NCBI RefSeq assembly: GCF_004343725.1
Contig: NZ_PTQW01000029.1
Location: 1-64,000 of the forward strand
Direction of reading: 5' to 3'
Origin: Treponema sp. J25
GTDB lineage: Bacteria; Spirochaetota; Spirochaetia; Treponematales; Breznakiellaceae
Length of the DNA stretch: 64,000 bases
Positions 1 through 7,028 of this stretch are shown piece by piece. How positions within the stretch are numbered: position 1 is the stretch's first letter; every line of letters starts with the position of its first letter. The notes beneath the pieces are model-generated. The model was not told the origin of the DNA. It did no database searches and worked only from the letters and a program-made list of their open reading frames with translations. The translations under genes and the position numbers were made by a program.

Positions 1-6
1 CAACTA

Positions 7-219
7 TTATGGCAGAGCGCGTACATCCACTAGTTGTTGAAGTTTATGGGTCCTGGGAACTTTTTTATGTTGATACTCTAAAAGAGCCTTAAGAGACTTT
101 TCTATGGCCTGTTGGGAATGGAAGGCTATCAAATTAGTAATATGGTTATTATTTTTGATATCCTCGAGCAAAATCAAATCATCCTGTGCAGCTTTAAGCC
201 ATTCCTTTGCCACACTCAC
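7..219 (-). CDS. HEPN-domain protein, short or truncated
   Basis: The 70-residue product resembles the N-terminal half of HEPN proteins (PF05168), which pair with MNT nucleotidyltransferases in toxin-antitoxin systems. Visible family features are the AKEWLKAAQDDL start, an AFHSQQAIEKSLKALL helix and PRTHKLQQL. Family members are usually about 120-130 residues. This frame ends at two adjacent stops (TAA TAG) right after the RTHxL motif, so the second half of the helical bundle is absent. The start is GTG at 219, overlapping the stop of the upstream MNT gene as GTGA, which suggests translational coupling. It may be a frameshifted copy whose remainder lies left of the window, or a genuinely short protein. 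Confidence 0.65.
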   Translation of the reverse strand: MSVAKEWLKAAQDDLILLEDIKNNNHITNLIAFHSQQAIEKSLKALLEYQHKKVPRTHKLQQLVDVRALP

Positions 220-545
220 AGCTCTATACCCTTTTTAAGAGAGTATCTATAAAAACTACCATCTAAATCGATGAGTTTCTCATACATCTTTTTGGTATGT
301 ACTATCAGATCAACAGCAATAATCTTTTGCAAATCCCGTATAGCCTGGGAGTATTTTAGATAAATCTCGCTTTTTTGTTTCCAATTCTGGGGAATAAAAT
401 CATCATTGGTAACAACGTACAGATCGATATCGCTTTCTTCGTTGGGAGTGCCGTAGGCATAACTGCCAAAGAGGATAACCTTATAGGGATTAAGCGGCTT
501 AAGCCGCTCGACGATAAGCGCCTTTACCGTTTCGATATCTATCAT
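216..545 (-). CDS. MNT-type nucleotidyltransferase, probable antitoxin of HEPN partner
   Basis: A 109-residue minimal nucleotidyltransferase (Pol-beta fold). The signature GSYAYGTPNEESDIDL (about residues 26-41) carries the GS motif and the paired metal-binding aspartates. MNT proteins of this type act as antitoxins to HEPN RNase toxins, in the best-studied HepT/MntA pair by AMPylating the toxin. The gene overlaps the HEPN gene by 4 nt, so the two are probably co-translated. The start is ATG at 545, preceded by a purine-rich AAAGAAG, 8 nt after the AbiEii gene. The assignment to a toxin-antitoxin role comes from family and gene order, not from experiment. Confidence 0.8.
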   Translation of the reverse strand: MIDIETVKALIVERLKPLNPYKVILFGSYAYGTPNEESDIDLYVVTNDDFIPQNWKQKSEIYLKYSQAIRDLQKIIAVDLIVHTKKMYEKLIDLDGSFYRYSLKKGIEL

Positions 546-553
546 GGTCTTCT

Positions 554-1249
554 TTATTCTAATATAGCCGCATTGACTGTCTTACCCAATGAATTATCTG
601 TTTGCAAAGCTATATCAGTATATACACATTCCAGGGCATCCTTGTATACGGCGAGAGGTTTTTCTATAATAAATGGCACCGTTTCTAACAAGGTAATCGG
701 AAAGGTTTTTAACCTTAGGAGTATATCTTCAAGTAAGAAAATATCTTTTTTTTGGGCATCGGCTATAATATCGGACCAGTTGAACTGGCGTTTCATCGCA
801 ATCCATAGTATATCAGCCACATCTTTGGGCTCATCCCTATTTAATAAGGCGCATATCTTGTTGCTTAATATATTACGCACCGTATCGATTCTTATAGGGC
901 CCGAATACACGGGTATCCCAATACGGGGGATTCTGTCAGCAACAAAATCTAATTTTAGCGAATAACTCCCCTCCGTGATGATTACACGTTTAAAGTCTCG
1001 AGCATCAACAGGGATCTGCAACGAAGGATAACGCTTTACCAGGGTTCTATATATAGTACGAAACACATCAGGAAACTGGGCCGGATCACTGTAAAAAAAA
1101 TCGAGATCATCACTATAGCGATGTTGTAAATAAAAGCGGCTGAGTGCAGTACCCCCTGTGAGATACAATCCTGAAGGTTCTGCAAAAACTATCTCCAGAA
1201 TAGTGTCTTGCAGTTGGTATATACCCTGATAATTAAACAGTCCCATCAC
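554..1249 (-). CDS. AbiEii/AbiGii-family nucleotidyltransferase toxin
   Basis: A 231-residue protein of the AbiEii/AbiGii (DUF1814, MenT-like) family. Motif I is clear: LTGGTALSRFYL followed by HRYSDDLDFF. A later EPKDVADILWI matches the conserved KDxxDL motif. Known members are nucleotidyltransferases that inhibit growth, some by modifying tRNA 3' ends, and are controlled by an upstream antitoxin. The upstream gene (1233-1601) overlaps this one by 17 nt and occupies the antitoxin position. The next gene downstream is an unrelated MNT. Family assignment is firm; substrate is unknown. Confidence 0.82.
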   Translation of the reverse strand: MMGLFNYQGIYQLQDTILEIVFAEPSGLYLTGGTALSRFYLQHRYSDDLDFFYSDPAQFPDVFRTIYRTLVKRYPSLQIPVDARDFKRVIITEGSYSLKLDFVADRIPRIGIPVYSGPIRIDTVRNILSNKICALLNRDEPKDVADILWIAMKRQFNWSDIIADAQKKDIFLLEDILLRLKTFPITLLETVPFIIEKPLAVYKDALECVYTDIALQTDNSLGKTVNAAILE

Positions 1250-1601
1250 CGTATCGTATAACCCAATCTAATTCTTTGATTGGTTCTCGAATATCTAAAA
1301 ACAAATAACGCCAGACCTTTCGGCGTTTCTCAAGATGAGGTCGAGGAAGGGGTCTGTTCATGGTTTCAAGACAGGATTTAATAAAATCTTTATCAAAGAG
1401 CTGGGTAATAATATCATACCCCACTAATTCAAAGAATAATTTATTGAATAATCGTTTTTTCTGCTGTATATCATTACCCTGCACAATGGCAAGCCATGTC
1501 TCCGGTGTTTCTCGAGTATCTCCCCAGGTGCAGGCATTCCATGCTTTGGTGATAATTTTTAACAGAGACGGCGTATCAGATCCCCTATCGCTTTGCATCA
1601 T
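1233..1601 (-). CDS. Unrecognised small protein in AbiEi-like (antitoxin) position
   Basis: A 122-residue protein that I do not recognise as a named family. It is rich in basic and aromatic residues, with a PHLEKRRKVWRYL segment near the C-terminus, and has no signal peptide or membrane segment. It lies directly upstream of the AbiEii-like toxin and overlaps it by 17 nt, exactly where AbiEi antitoxins normally sit. It shows no obvious winged-helix domain of the AbiEi type. Small uncharacterised proteins adjoining AbiEii genes are known, so it is probably the cognate regulator, but this is inference from position. The start at 1601 has two consecutive ATGs and no convincing Shine-Dalgarno, 15 nt after the preceding gene. 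Confidence 0.6.
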   Translation of the reverse strand: MMQSDRGSDTPSLLKIITKAWNACTWGDTRETPETWLAIVQGNDIQQKKRLFNKLFFELVGYDIITQLFDKDFIKSCLETMNRPLPRPHLEKRRKVWRYLFLDIREPIKELDWVIRYGDGTV

Positions 1602-1616
1602 GATTATTTAAAACCA

Positions 1617-2114
1617 CTACTCTAATGCCTGGGTAAGCGCTCTGAGCCACCCTACAAAGTTGGTATGCATGACAGCAAAGACCGCATCAATGTTTTGAGC
1701 GGCATCACTTACTATTTTTAACTTTTCAGGATGAAGTTTTGTTTTATATAAATTACGGAAAAGGTGCCTAAACCTCCTCAATTCGTCTATCTTTTCAAAC
1801 AATTCTCTATCAGAAATAAGCGCAGGACGAACCCCTCTTATCTCCAATGCCATTCGATCTAACAAATCTCGATACCACATAGACTTATCAATTGAATTTT
1901 CAAAAAATTTTGCAATTCGAAAAAAATAAGCTTCAAAGGCATTATACAAAGCATGCAGGCAGCTACCCAGAACCATAAGATCAAGCTCATCGTTCCAAAA
2001 AGAACTCTGAACCCTGGCAAGGGCCTTTTCATATAACTTTACATTTTGAGTTATATAATCAAAGTCATTTTCTAATTCACTTATGAGTAATTCAATACTT
2101 GTTCTACTAATCAC
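1617..2114 (-). CDS. HepT-like protein (probable RNase toxin)
   Basis: An all-helical protein of about 165 residues resembling HepT-like ribonuclease-domain proteins found beside MNT nucleotidyltransferases. The C-terminal RRFRHLFRNLY segment carries the arginine/histidine pattern expected of a HEPN RNase centre (RxxxxH-like). I chose the GTG at 2114 because GAGG lies 6 nt upstream, giving an 8-nt overlap with the preceding MNT gene. An in-frame ATG at 2141 would give 174 residues but has no Shine-Dalgarno. It pairs with 2107-2472 as a second HEPN/MNT-type module, of a subfamily different from 7-545. Confidence 0.68.
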   Translation of the reverse strand: MISRTSIELLISELENDFDYITQNVKLYEKALARVQSSFWNDELDLMVLGSCLHALYNAFEAYFFRIAKFFENSIDKSMWYRDLLDRMALEIRGVRPALISDRELFEKIDELRRFRHLFRNLYKTKLHPEKLKIVSDAAQNIDAVFAVMHTNFVGWLRALTQALE

Positions 2115-2472
2115 AGGGAACCTCTGCAAGAATAACCCCATGGGAGCGAATTGCCGCGGCCATAGAGGGAGGACAATCTTCGAGAGAAACCAGATCTATC
2201 GGTATTTCACATCCCTCGGTAATACGGAATATTTCAAGAATATCGCCCCCCTCGAGGGCCAGATCAATATCGCTTGTTGATCGATAGGACCGCCAGGTCT
2301 CATAGGTAGAACCAAAACCCCATACGCGGCGTACCTCAGGATATCGCTGTAGTATTTGTCTGGCCATATACTTTCCAAGATTCTGGGCATGTTGACGCCG
2401 TTGTGCAAGATCCTGAGCTTCCCGCTGATTTTCTTTTTTAATCCGTTCTGCCACGGAAACCGGATCTACCAT
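2107..2472 (-). CDS. MNT-type nucleotidyltransferase, first gene of TA island
   Basis: A 121-residue nucleotidyltransferase-domain protein. The active-site signature is GFGSTYETWRSYRSTSDIDL (about residues 52-71), with the GS motif and DxD metal ligands. It heads the six-gene minus-strand group. The Shine-Dalgarno AAGGTG lies 7 nt before ATG 2472. Its partner is the HepT-like protein immediately downstream. By analogy with HepT/MntA it would neutralise that partner by nucleotidylation. The N-terminal 40 residues are a charged helix rather than part of the core fold. Confidence 0.78.
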   Translation of the reverse strand: MVDPVSVAERIKKENQREAQDLAQRRQHAQNLGKYMARQILQRYPEVRRVWGFGSTYETWRSYRSTSDIDLALEGGDILEIFRITEGCEIPIDLVSLEDCPPSMAAAIRSHGVILAEVPCD

Positions 2473-2772
2473 ACAAACACCTTTTTTTTAGAGAAAAAAA
2501 ACACAGCCAAACCTCTTAGGCTCCAGAGGAGAAATGAAAAGGACAAGACCCAGCCCCAGGGCCTTTCAGGGCCCTGCAGCATCCTGGATCGTCCAGGAGC
2601 GTTTTTGCCCCTCATATAAAAACCCCGCTGGCCGCCGAAACAGGCTCAGAGGATTATACATCTTCTTTTGTAGTGTACCATCACCTTCCGGGTTTTTCAA
2701 TGGTTCCCGATGAATTTCGTTCAGATATTGAACATTATTGTTTAGGATACTGGTGGCTAGCCATCATTGCAT

Positions 2773-2797
2773 TTCTAGGATCATAAACGTCCTAGAA
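2773..2797. promoter_or_regulatory. 8-bp perfect palindrome upstream of wecA-like gene
   Basis: TTCTAGGA and TCCTAGAA flank a 9-bp spacer. There is no following T run, so it is not a terminator. It ends 11 bp before the -35 candidate of the downstream gene, the position of an operator. The binding protein is unknown. Confidence 0.35.
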
Positions 2798-2808
2798 GAC
2801 TACGTACT

Positions 2809-2836
2809 TTGTTATGAGCATGTAAATTCTTATAAA
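2809..2836 (+). promoter_or_regulatory. Candidate sigma70-type promoter for wecA-like gene
   Basis: TTGTTA (2809-2814) and TATAAA (2831-2836) are separated by 16 bp. The predicted leader is about 55 nt and includes the Shine-Dalgarno GGTGAGG just before ATG 2898. The match is moderate and was found by eye. Confidence 0.4.
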
Positions 2837-2897
2837 TATATTGTGGGGCTCTTCTTTCTGCGATATACTCAATCAAAAAATATAAGGTGAGGAACCG

Positions 2898-3965
2898 ATG
2901 GGGTTTATGGTGATACTTACGCTGGCAACCTTTGGGCTTTCTTGGTGTTTTGTCTGGTGTATACTGCGGCTTTCCCATAAAAAGGGGTGGTTCGATCACC
3001 ACGACGAACGGAAGATCCACGAAGGGCAGATTCCCCGGCTGGGAGGGGTGGGATTTATAACAGCCTATGTAGGAATGGTGTGCATCCTTCTTTTAAGTGG
3101 GTTCTGGAAAGATAGGACTCAGGATCTTTCTTTCTTTCTTGTCCTTGCGGCGATGCTCCTTATTTTAATATTTGGCGTCTGGGATGATTTTAAACCCCTG
3201 CGGGCCAGGTATAAATTCCTTGTTCAGGCGATGGCCGCCCTGTTGGTGGTGCTGGCAGGATATAGATTTCAGCGACTTTCGTTTCCTGAAATTGGGCTTG
3301 TTTTTCAATTTGGCTGGCTTTCCTATCCTCTTACCTTTATATGGATTATCGGTATCATCAATGCCATTAACCTTATCGATGGGGTTGATGGCCTTGCGGG
3401 GGGCATCTCGGTCATTATTCTAGTATGGTATGCCGTCATTTACCTGATGATGAAAAATGTGCAGGCCTGGCAGTTTTCGCTCCTCCTCATAGGGGCTATT
3501 GGGGGATTCCTCTGTTTTAATTTTCCCGCCCCCCGGGCAAAAATCTTTATGGGGGATACGGGGAGCCAGTTCCTCGGTTTTTTTATCGCCCTCCTTCCCA
3601 TCTGGGATACTGTCCAATGGGGAATTTCTCCCATCTCTCCACCCTATGCGGCGGGGCTCACCTTGATTCCCATTCTGGATACCTTTGCGGCTATCTGGCG
3701 AAGGGTCCGGGATAAACGGGGTATTTATGAGCCCGACCGGGAACATACCCACCACAAACTCATGGCCCTGGGGTGTACTGCCCTTCAGGTGGATGGAATT
3801 TTGTATGGCTTGCAATTCGTAAGCGGGCTGTGTATCGCCCTTTCGCTTACCATAGGAAAGGCTTTTCGGGTTCCCCTGGTGATTGCGGCGTACGGCATAG
3901 TGATTCTTTTTTTTGTACTGCTCCATTACGCGTATAGCCACCGAATAAAGGGTACAGAAGCATAA
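2898..3965 (+). CDS. UDP-HexNAc:polyprenyl-phosphate HexNAc-1-phosphate transferase (WecA/TagO/MraY superfamily)
   Basis: A 355-residue polytopic inner-membrane protein of glycosyltransferase family 4. Such enzymes move a sugar-1-phosphate, usually GlcNAc-1-P, from UDP-sugar to undecaprenyl phosphate, the first step of surface polysaccharide or glycan assembly. Diagnostic motifs are DDFKPL (about 93-98), NAINLIDGVDGLAGG (about 155-169) with the metal-binding aspartates, FMGDTGSQFLGF (about 217-228), and the cytoplasmic HTHHK histidine motif (about 283-287) that favours the WecA/TagO group over MraY. A GGTGAGG Shine-Dalgarno precedes the ATG. It appears to be monocistronic. The glycan it serves cannot be read from the window. 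Confidence 0.85.
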   Translation: MGFMVILTLATFGLSWCFVWCILRLSHKKGWFDHHDERKIHEGQIPRLGGVGFITAYVGMVCILLLSGFWKDRTQDLSFFLVLAAMLLILIFGVWDDFKPLRARYKFLVQAMAALLVVLAGYRFQRLSFPEIGLVFQFGWLSYPLTFIWIIGIINAINLIDGVDGLAGGISVIILVWYAVIYLMMKNVQAWQFSLLLIGAIGGFLCFNFPAPRAKIFMGDTGSQFLGFFIALLPIWDTVQWGISPISPPYAAGLTLIPILDTFAAIWRRVRDKRGIYEPDREHTHHKLMALGCTALQVDGILYGLQFVSGLCIALSLTIGKAFRVPLVIAAYGIVILFFVLLHYAYSHRIKGTEA

Positions 3966-4065
3966 AGAATACATGTGAGGTCTTTGCCAGAGACAGGATC
4001 CCCGTATTACATCCATAAAAAATCGCTAAAAAAGTCATCTTCCTCTGGACATTTTTTGTGTTTTA

Positions 4066-4094
4066 TGTTAACCATTAAATTAAGATGGTTAACA
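4066..4094. promoter_or_regulatory. BirA-type operator (biotin regulon palindrome)
   Basis: TGTTAACCAT and ATGGTTAACA form a perfect 10-bp inverted repeat with a 9-bp spacer. The TGTTAACC...GGTTAACA half-sites match the known BirA box consensus (TTGTAAACC/TTGTTAACC and its complement). It lies immediately before a BirA-like gene and bioY and covers the first in-frame ATG of the regulator gene. Binding would block transcription initiation, giving autoregulation of the whole birA-bioYMN operon. Confidence 0.8.
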
Positions 4095-4117
4095 GCAAAG
4101 GGGCAGAAAATCCAGTC

Positions 4118-5011
4118 ATGGGTCACCCGTATCATACAGAAGGTATATCCGCACAGGCCTATGCTGCCGGTATAAAAACAAAGCTTTCCACCAAAGCCTG
4201 GGTTCTGAAACTATTGCGAGAGGCCCGGGGATCGGTGGTATCCGGCGAGACCATTGCTTCTCTGGCCGGTTGTTCCCGGGTGGCGGTATGGAAGGCCGCC
4301 GAAGCTTTGCGGGAAGCAGGCTACGCTATCGAAAGTTGCGGCAAAGAAGGCTATCGGCTTGTGACGAATAGCAAAGGGGAGCCCTTTCATGCAGCCTCAT
4401 ATGCAATGGAAGATTTTCTCTATCCCTGGGAATTCGAAGAACTGGAAGAAGAGGTCATCTATTATAAAGAGACCGACAGTACCATGAATCGGGCCCGGGA
4501 ACTGGCGGCCCGCAGGATTCCTGGCCCGGCCATCATCGTGGCAGAAACCCAAACGGCGAGCAAGGCCCAGGATCCTGGGTCCTGGCACGCCGGAGCGGGA
4601 GGTCTTTTTTGTACCCTTTTAGAATGGCCAGCGCTGCCGGTTTCGTTGTATCATCACCTTATACAGGAAGCATCGGAGGCGCTCCAAAAGGCCATCTTCG
4701 ATGAAATGGGGATTGAGCCAGCGGTGCCAGCACCCCATCATCTTATGGTGCAGGGGAAAAAGCTGGCGGGCCTTTTCTGGGAATTTTTTGCCGAGCTTGA
4801 TCACATCACGTGGTTTTCTCTGGGGGTAGGGGTCCATGTGAACGAACCCTTCGTAGGACCAGAAGAAATTTCCTGCTATCAGCTTACCGGAAGGTTCCAT
4901 TCCCGCAGAAATCTGTTGTTGCGCTTTCTGCGGTACTATAAACAAACAAAACAAGAGGGAGGATTCTATGGACGAAACGAAAGTGCCGTCGGCATCCACG
5001 GGACGATCTAA
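4118..5011 (+). CDS. birA: BirA-like biotin-operon repressor with degenerate ligase domain
   Basis: The N-terminus is a winged helix-turn-helix as in group II BirA (SGETIASLAGCSRVAVWKAA). The rest aligns with the biotin-protein ligase fold (YYKETDSTMNRARELA, AETQT, GKKLAGLFWE, GVGVHVNEP). The GRGRxGRxW loop that binds biotin and biotinyl-AMP is replaced by SKAQDPGSW, and the KWPND motif by VPAPHH, so ligase activity is doubtful. The C-terminal SH3-like domain seems short or missing, because the gene runs into bioY with a 44-nt overlap. I start it at ATG 4118 because the ATG at 4085 lies inside the operator. AAAGGGG precedes 4118 at a slightly long spacing. It probably regulates biotin uptake while another ligase does catalysis. 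The gene name refers to the family, not proven ligase function. Confidence 0.72.
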   Translation: MGHPYHTEGISAQAYAAGIKTKLSTKAWVLKLLREARGSVVSGETIASLAGCSRVAVWKAAEALREAGYAIESCGKEGYRLVTNSKGEPFHAASYAMEDFLYPWEFEELEEEVIYYKETDSTMNRARELAARRIPGPAIIVAETQTASKAQDPGSWHAGAGGLFCTLLEWPALPVSLYHHLIQEASEALQKAIFDEMGIEPAVPAPHHLMVQGKKLAGLFWEFFAELDHITWFSLGVGVHVNEPFVGPEEISCYQLTGRFHSRRNLLLRFLRYYKQTKQEGGFYGRNESAVGIHGTI

Positions 5012-5558
5012 ACTGGTGGGCATCACCCTGGCGGCCCTCTGCGCCGCCCTGATTGCGGTAGGAACCTTTATCAGTATTCCCGTTCCCATGTCGCCGGTTC
5101 CTATTGTACTGCAGAACATGTTTGCTATTCTGGCGGGGCTCCTTCTGGGCCCCCTCTGGGGTGGGATAGCAGTAGCCCTGTACCTTGTCATAGGAGCCCT
5201 GGGGGCTCCTGTTTTTGCGGGGGCTAAAGGGGGAATGGCTATCATTCTTGGCCCCACCGGGGGCTATCTGCTTGGGTATCTTCTTGCGGCCATCGTTGGG
5301 GGATTAATCGCCGGAACCCCTCAGGCGGGCAAAAAAACACCCCTGTGGAGGCTCGCCATCGCCACAGGGGTTGCGATCCTTGTGATTTATGTCCCGGGGC
5401 TTTTACGGCTTAACATGGTGTATGAAGGGAACTGGACAAAAACCTTTGCTACCGGCTTTCTTCCCTTTATCATTGGAGACATCCTTAAAGGAATAGTGGC
5501 TGCCCTGGTGAGTCTTCGGGTCCGTAGCACCGTGGGAGATCTCTACCAATCGGCGTAA
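4968..5558 (+). CDS. bioY: Biotin transporter substrate-binding subunit BioY (ECF S component)
   Basis: A 196-residue membrane protein with about six hydrophobic segments. It shows the BioY pattern: ITLAALCAALIAVG, a PVPMSPVPIVLQN loop that contributes to biotin binding, LGPLWGG, and GPTGGYLLGY. It captures biotin and works with the ECF ATPase and transmembrane subunits encoded next. The start is ATG 4968 behind a strong GGGAGG, inside the 3' end of the BirA-like gene, so translation is probably coupled. The BirA-type operator upstream of the operon supports biotin as substrate. Confidence 0.9.
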   Translation: MDETKVPSASTGRSKLVGITLAALCAALIAVGTFISIPVPMSPVPIVLQNMFAILAGLLLGPLWGGIAVALYLVIGALGAPVFAGAKGGMAIILGPTGGYLLGYLLAAIVGGLIAGTPQAGKKTPLWRLAIATGVAILVIYVPGLLRLNMVYEGNWTKTFATGFLPFIIGDILKGIVAALVSLRVRSTVGDLYQSA

Positions 5559-5572
5559 AACCGGAGCGTTTC

Positions 5573-6349
5573 ATGGAAGCCCCTCTGTTCGAGATTCGCC
5601 ACCTGGGGAAGGTGTTCCCGGGAGGCTTTCGGGTTCTGTCGGATATCAACCTCAGTATTTTTCAAGGTACCTGCACAGTGCTGGCCGGAGCAAATGGGTC
5701 AGGGAAAACTATCCTTATGAAACACCTCGTGGGGCTTCTAGAGCCCACCGAAGGGGCAGTCTATTACCAGGGGAAGCCCCTCTCGGGTAAAGGAGCTTCT
5801 TCTCGTATTCAAAAACAGCTTCGCCAGGAAGTGGGCTTTGTGTTTCAGGATGCGGACGCCCAGATACTGGGCGAAACCGTATGGGAAGATGTGCGGTTTG
5901 GACCTAAAAACCTGGGATATACCGGAAAAGACGAAGAACGTCGAGTGACGGAGGCCCTTGAAAAGCTGGGGCTCCTGGGGAAAAGGGATGTCCCCCCACG
6001 GTACCTTTCGGGGGGAGAAAAACGGCGCCTTGCCATTGCGGGAATCCTTGCCATGGGGTGTCATACTATCATCATGGATGAGCCCTTTGCCAACCTCGAT
6101 TACCCGGGGGTGGTCCAGGTGCTGGAAACCATCGTAGCCCTTCGTTCGGAGGGAAAAACCCTTATCATCTGTACCCACGAGTTGGAAAAGGTACTGGCCC
6201 ATGCGGAACGCCTCGTGGTGATCTATCAGGGAAAGGTGCAAACCGACGGGAAGCCCGCAGAGGTCCTGGATCAGATTGATCCCCGCTGGGGCATCCGGGA
6301 TCCCCGGCATACCTACCGCACTATCGCGGACTGTACCTGGCTCGGCTGA
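5573..6349 (+). CDS. bioM: ECF transporter ATP-binding protein (BioM/CbiO type)
   Basis: A 258-residue ABC ATPase. Walker A is GANGSGKT (about 39-46), the Q-loop is FVFQDAD, the signature is YLSGGEKRRLAI, Walker B is HTIIMDEPF, and the switch histidine is in ICTHELE. The closest type is the CbiO-like ATPases of energy-coupling-factor importers. It lies 14 nt after bioY and before the ECF transmembrane gene, giving the bioY-bioM-bioN arrangement of a dedicated biotin importer. It acts at the cytoplasmic face of the membrane. Confidence 0.87.
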   Translation: MEAPLFEIRHLGKVFPGGFRVLSDINLSIFQGTCTVLAGANGSGKTILMKHLVGLLEPTEGAVYYQGKPLSGKGASSRIQKQLRQEVGFVFQDADAQILGETVWEDVRFGPKNLGYTGKDEERRVTEALEKLGLLGKRDVPPRYLSGGEKRRLAIAGILAMGCHTIIMDEPFANLDYPGVVQVLETIVALRSEGKTLIICTHELEKVLAHAERLVVIYQGKVQTDGKPAEVLDQIDPRWGIRDPRHTYRTIADCTWLG

Positions 6350-6380
6350 TCTTCCTGGCGGATCTATCGGGAGGGGTACT

Positions 6381-7028
6381 ATGGATGTTCGGAGCGCTTT
6401 TATGTTTATCCCCGGCAGGGGATTTTTATACAGGATACAGGCAGGATGGAAACTGGCGGGGCTCCTTGTGCTTTCGGTACTTTCCCTGCGGCGGGACTTG
6501 CTGTTCCTCGGTGGTATCGATGCAGTTCTCTTACTGTTGGTCTGCGGCTCTCGGCTCAAGCTTCGGGACCTTTTTGCAGGAACCAGGGGACTTTTTTTTA
6601 CCCTGGGGATCATTCTTTTTGTTCAGAGCCTTCGGTTGCAAGACAATAATGCGCAGCCTTTCCCCCTGGAGATCTCCTACCCAGCCCTGGTTGAGGGGCT
6701 TCCCCTCGTCATAGGGGTGCTAACCGCCTATCTTGGCGCCGCCATGGTATACACTACCACGCCCCTCTGGGAAATGCGGCAGGTGCTCGAAACCATGGAA
6801 GGGCGTTTTTTCCCCAGCCGAAGAAGGTGGATTTCCCTCGCCCTGGCCATGGTGCTTGCCTTTATTCCCCGAATCTTTGAACTCTGGCAAGAAACAGAGG
6901 CCGCCTACGTTGCCCGGGGAGGTAAACGAGGCATAGGGGAACTTCTGGTTATTTTACCCATCATTCTGGAACGGCTTTTCCAGGAAGGGTCCGAACGATC
7001 GGCGGCTATGGAATGTCGGGGATTTTAA
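6381..7028 (+). CDS. bioN: ECF transporter transmembrane protein (BioN/CbiQ type)
   Basis: A 215-residue membrane protein of the EcfT/CbiQ family, with hydrophobic segments from about residue 25 onward and a cytoplasmic coupling region near the C-terminus (AYVARGGKRG, matching the AxxxRG coupling motif). It connects BioY to the ATPase. The start is ATG 6381 behind GGGAGGGG. A longer frame opens at 6276 inside bioM but has no ribosome-binding site and adds a non-conserved leader. The stop overlaps that of the convergent ABC ATPase gene by 4 nt. Confidence 0.83.
   Translation: MDVRSAFMFIPGRGFLYRIQAGWKLAGLLVLSVLSLRRDLLFLGGIDAVLLLLVCGSRLKLRDLFAGTRGLFFTLGIILFVQSLRLQDNNAQPFPLEISYPALVEGLPLVIGVLTAYLGAAMVYTTTPLWEMRQVLETMEGRFFPSRRRWISLALAMVLAFIPRIFELWQETEAAYVARGGKRGIGELLVILPIILERLFQEGSERSAAMECRGF

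Larger units (their letters stand above)
2473..2897. other. Intergenic region, 425 bp, no gene recognised
   Basis: This divergent region separates the toxin-antitoxin group (minus) from the WecA-like gene (plus). No convincing open reading frame is present. It holds GC-rich inverted sequences around 2558-2606, including CCTGG-atcgt-CCAGG followed shortly by a run of five T. Nearer the WecA-like gene lie a separate palindrome and a promoter candidate. The minus-strand promoter for 2472 is not clear. Confidence 0.5.

Noticed and set aside
375-965. Plus-strand frame of 196 codons
   Set aside because: It lies antisense to the MNT and AbiEii genes, which have clear family motifs; no ribosome-binding site and no recognisable protein features.
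3420-4016. Minus-strand 198-codon frame
   Set aside because: Antisense to the WecA-like gene, whose motifs are unmistakable.
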